A DNA stretch of 5,319 nucleotides from Porphyrobacter sp. (GTDB lineage Bacteria; Pseudomonadota; Alphaproteobacteria; Sphingomonadales; Sphingomonadaceae). The notes under the pieces were generated by a model that was given only the letters and a program-made list of their open reading frames with translations, had not been told where the DNA came from and ran no database searches. The stretch covers positions 1-5,319 of the forward strand of contig JAKFWB010000045.1 of NCBI GenBank assembly GCA_021732945.1, in the 5' to 3' direction. This document shows, in pieces, positions 5,164 through 5,319 of the stretch; position 1 is the stretch's first letter, and every line of letters starts with the position of its first letter. The position numbers and the translations under genes are program-made.

Positions 5164-5319
5164 TCAAGTCGCCTTGCTTGACGGGTAGATGAAGCGTGCA
5201 AGAACACGGGTAAGGCGCGGCATGATGACATAGGTAATCAGCCCGACCTGAACAATTGCATACACCAGGATACGCAAGGCTGCGGGCCAGGTTGAGGTGA
5301 GCGGCCCCAAGAGGACATT
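5164..5319 (-). CDS. C-terminal tail of a membrane protein, probably antibiotic biosynthesis monooxygenase-type (5' part beyond window)
   Basis: Fifty-one codons are visible, open at the right edge and ending at a TGA at 5166-5164. The peptide has the hydrophobic stretch ALRILVYAIVQVGLITYVIM (14-33), which looks like one transmembrane helix, preceded by NVLLGPL and followed by MPRLTRVLARFIYP. The pattern NxLLGPL, hydrophobic helix, MPxLTR, aromatic-Tyr-Pro near the end is what I recall from the C-terminal membrane tail of ABM-domain proteins (antibiotic biosynthesis monooxygenase superfamily). The diagnostic N-terminal domain is outside the window, so the name is tentative, while the coding call is firmer. 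It converges on the AraC-family gene with only 25 bases between the two stops. No proper terminator is seen there, only the weak TCAAG...CTTGA stem at 5164-5181. Confidence 0.62.
   Translation of the reverse strand, partial: NVLLGPLTSTWPAALRILVYAIVQVGLITYVIMPRLTRVLARFIYPSSKAT

Noticed and set aside
5134..5181. Bidirectional terminator between the AraC-family gene and the membrane-protein gene
   Set aside because: Only GATG-AAA-CATC and TCAAG...CTTGA stems of 4-5 pairs are present, with no T run, too weak to call a terminator.

Overview
The window is GC-rich, densely coded DNA, most likely from an alphaproteobacterium. Protein style and gene content fit a sphingomonad (Sphingomonas, Sphingobium or Novosphingobium type), but that assignment is an inference from the sequence alone. 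I see no insertion sequence, tRNA, rRNA, CRISPR array or phage gene.

Layout. From about 3900 down to the left edge, five genes run leftward on the minus strand. In transcription order they encode an aldehyde dehydrogenase (2388-3902), an SMP-30/gluconolactonase beta-propeller (1398-2351), a DJ-1/PfpI Hsp31-like protein (724-1401), a YciI-like protein (482-727), and the N-terminal 110 residues of a Rossmann-fold NADP oxidoreductase of the F420-reductase-like family (1-330, cut by the edge). The second to fourth genes are joined by two successive 4-base ATGA stop/start overlaps, so this is very probably one operon. A divergent AraC-family regulator lies at 4218-5138 on the plus strand. The last 156 bases hold the C-terminal tail of a minus-strand membrane protein, probably an antibiotic-biosynthesis-monooxygenase-type protein, facing the regulator.

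Regulation. The roughly 315-base divergent intergenic region holds two copies of one 14-base palindrome, GACGCT-NN-AGCGTC. One lies just upstream of the aldehyde dehydrogenase ribosome binding site. The other overlaps the -35 box of a good sigma-70-like promoter (TTGAGC-17-TAAAAT) pointing at the regulator. The regulator mRNA leader also holds a 30-codon small ORF with its own Shine-Dalgarno-like site, which ends one base before an alternative start codon of the regulator.

How the genes may work together. A lactonase-like hydrolase, an aldehyde dehydrogenase, a DJ-1-class glyoxalase/deglycase-like protein and an NADP-linked oxidoreductase under an AraC regulator suggest reactive-aldehyde or lactone metabolism or detoxification. 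The substrate cannot be read from the sequence. The most notable anomaly is that the YciI frame ends at an amber codon exactly where the family normally carries a Glu before a conserved Ile-Arg-Pro-Trp tail, and that tail is still encoded in frame after the stop.
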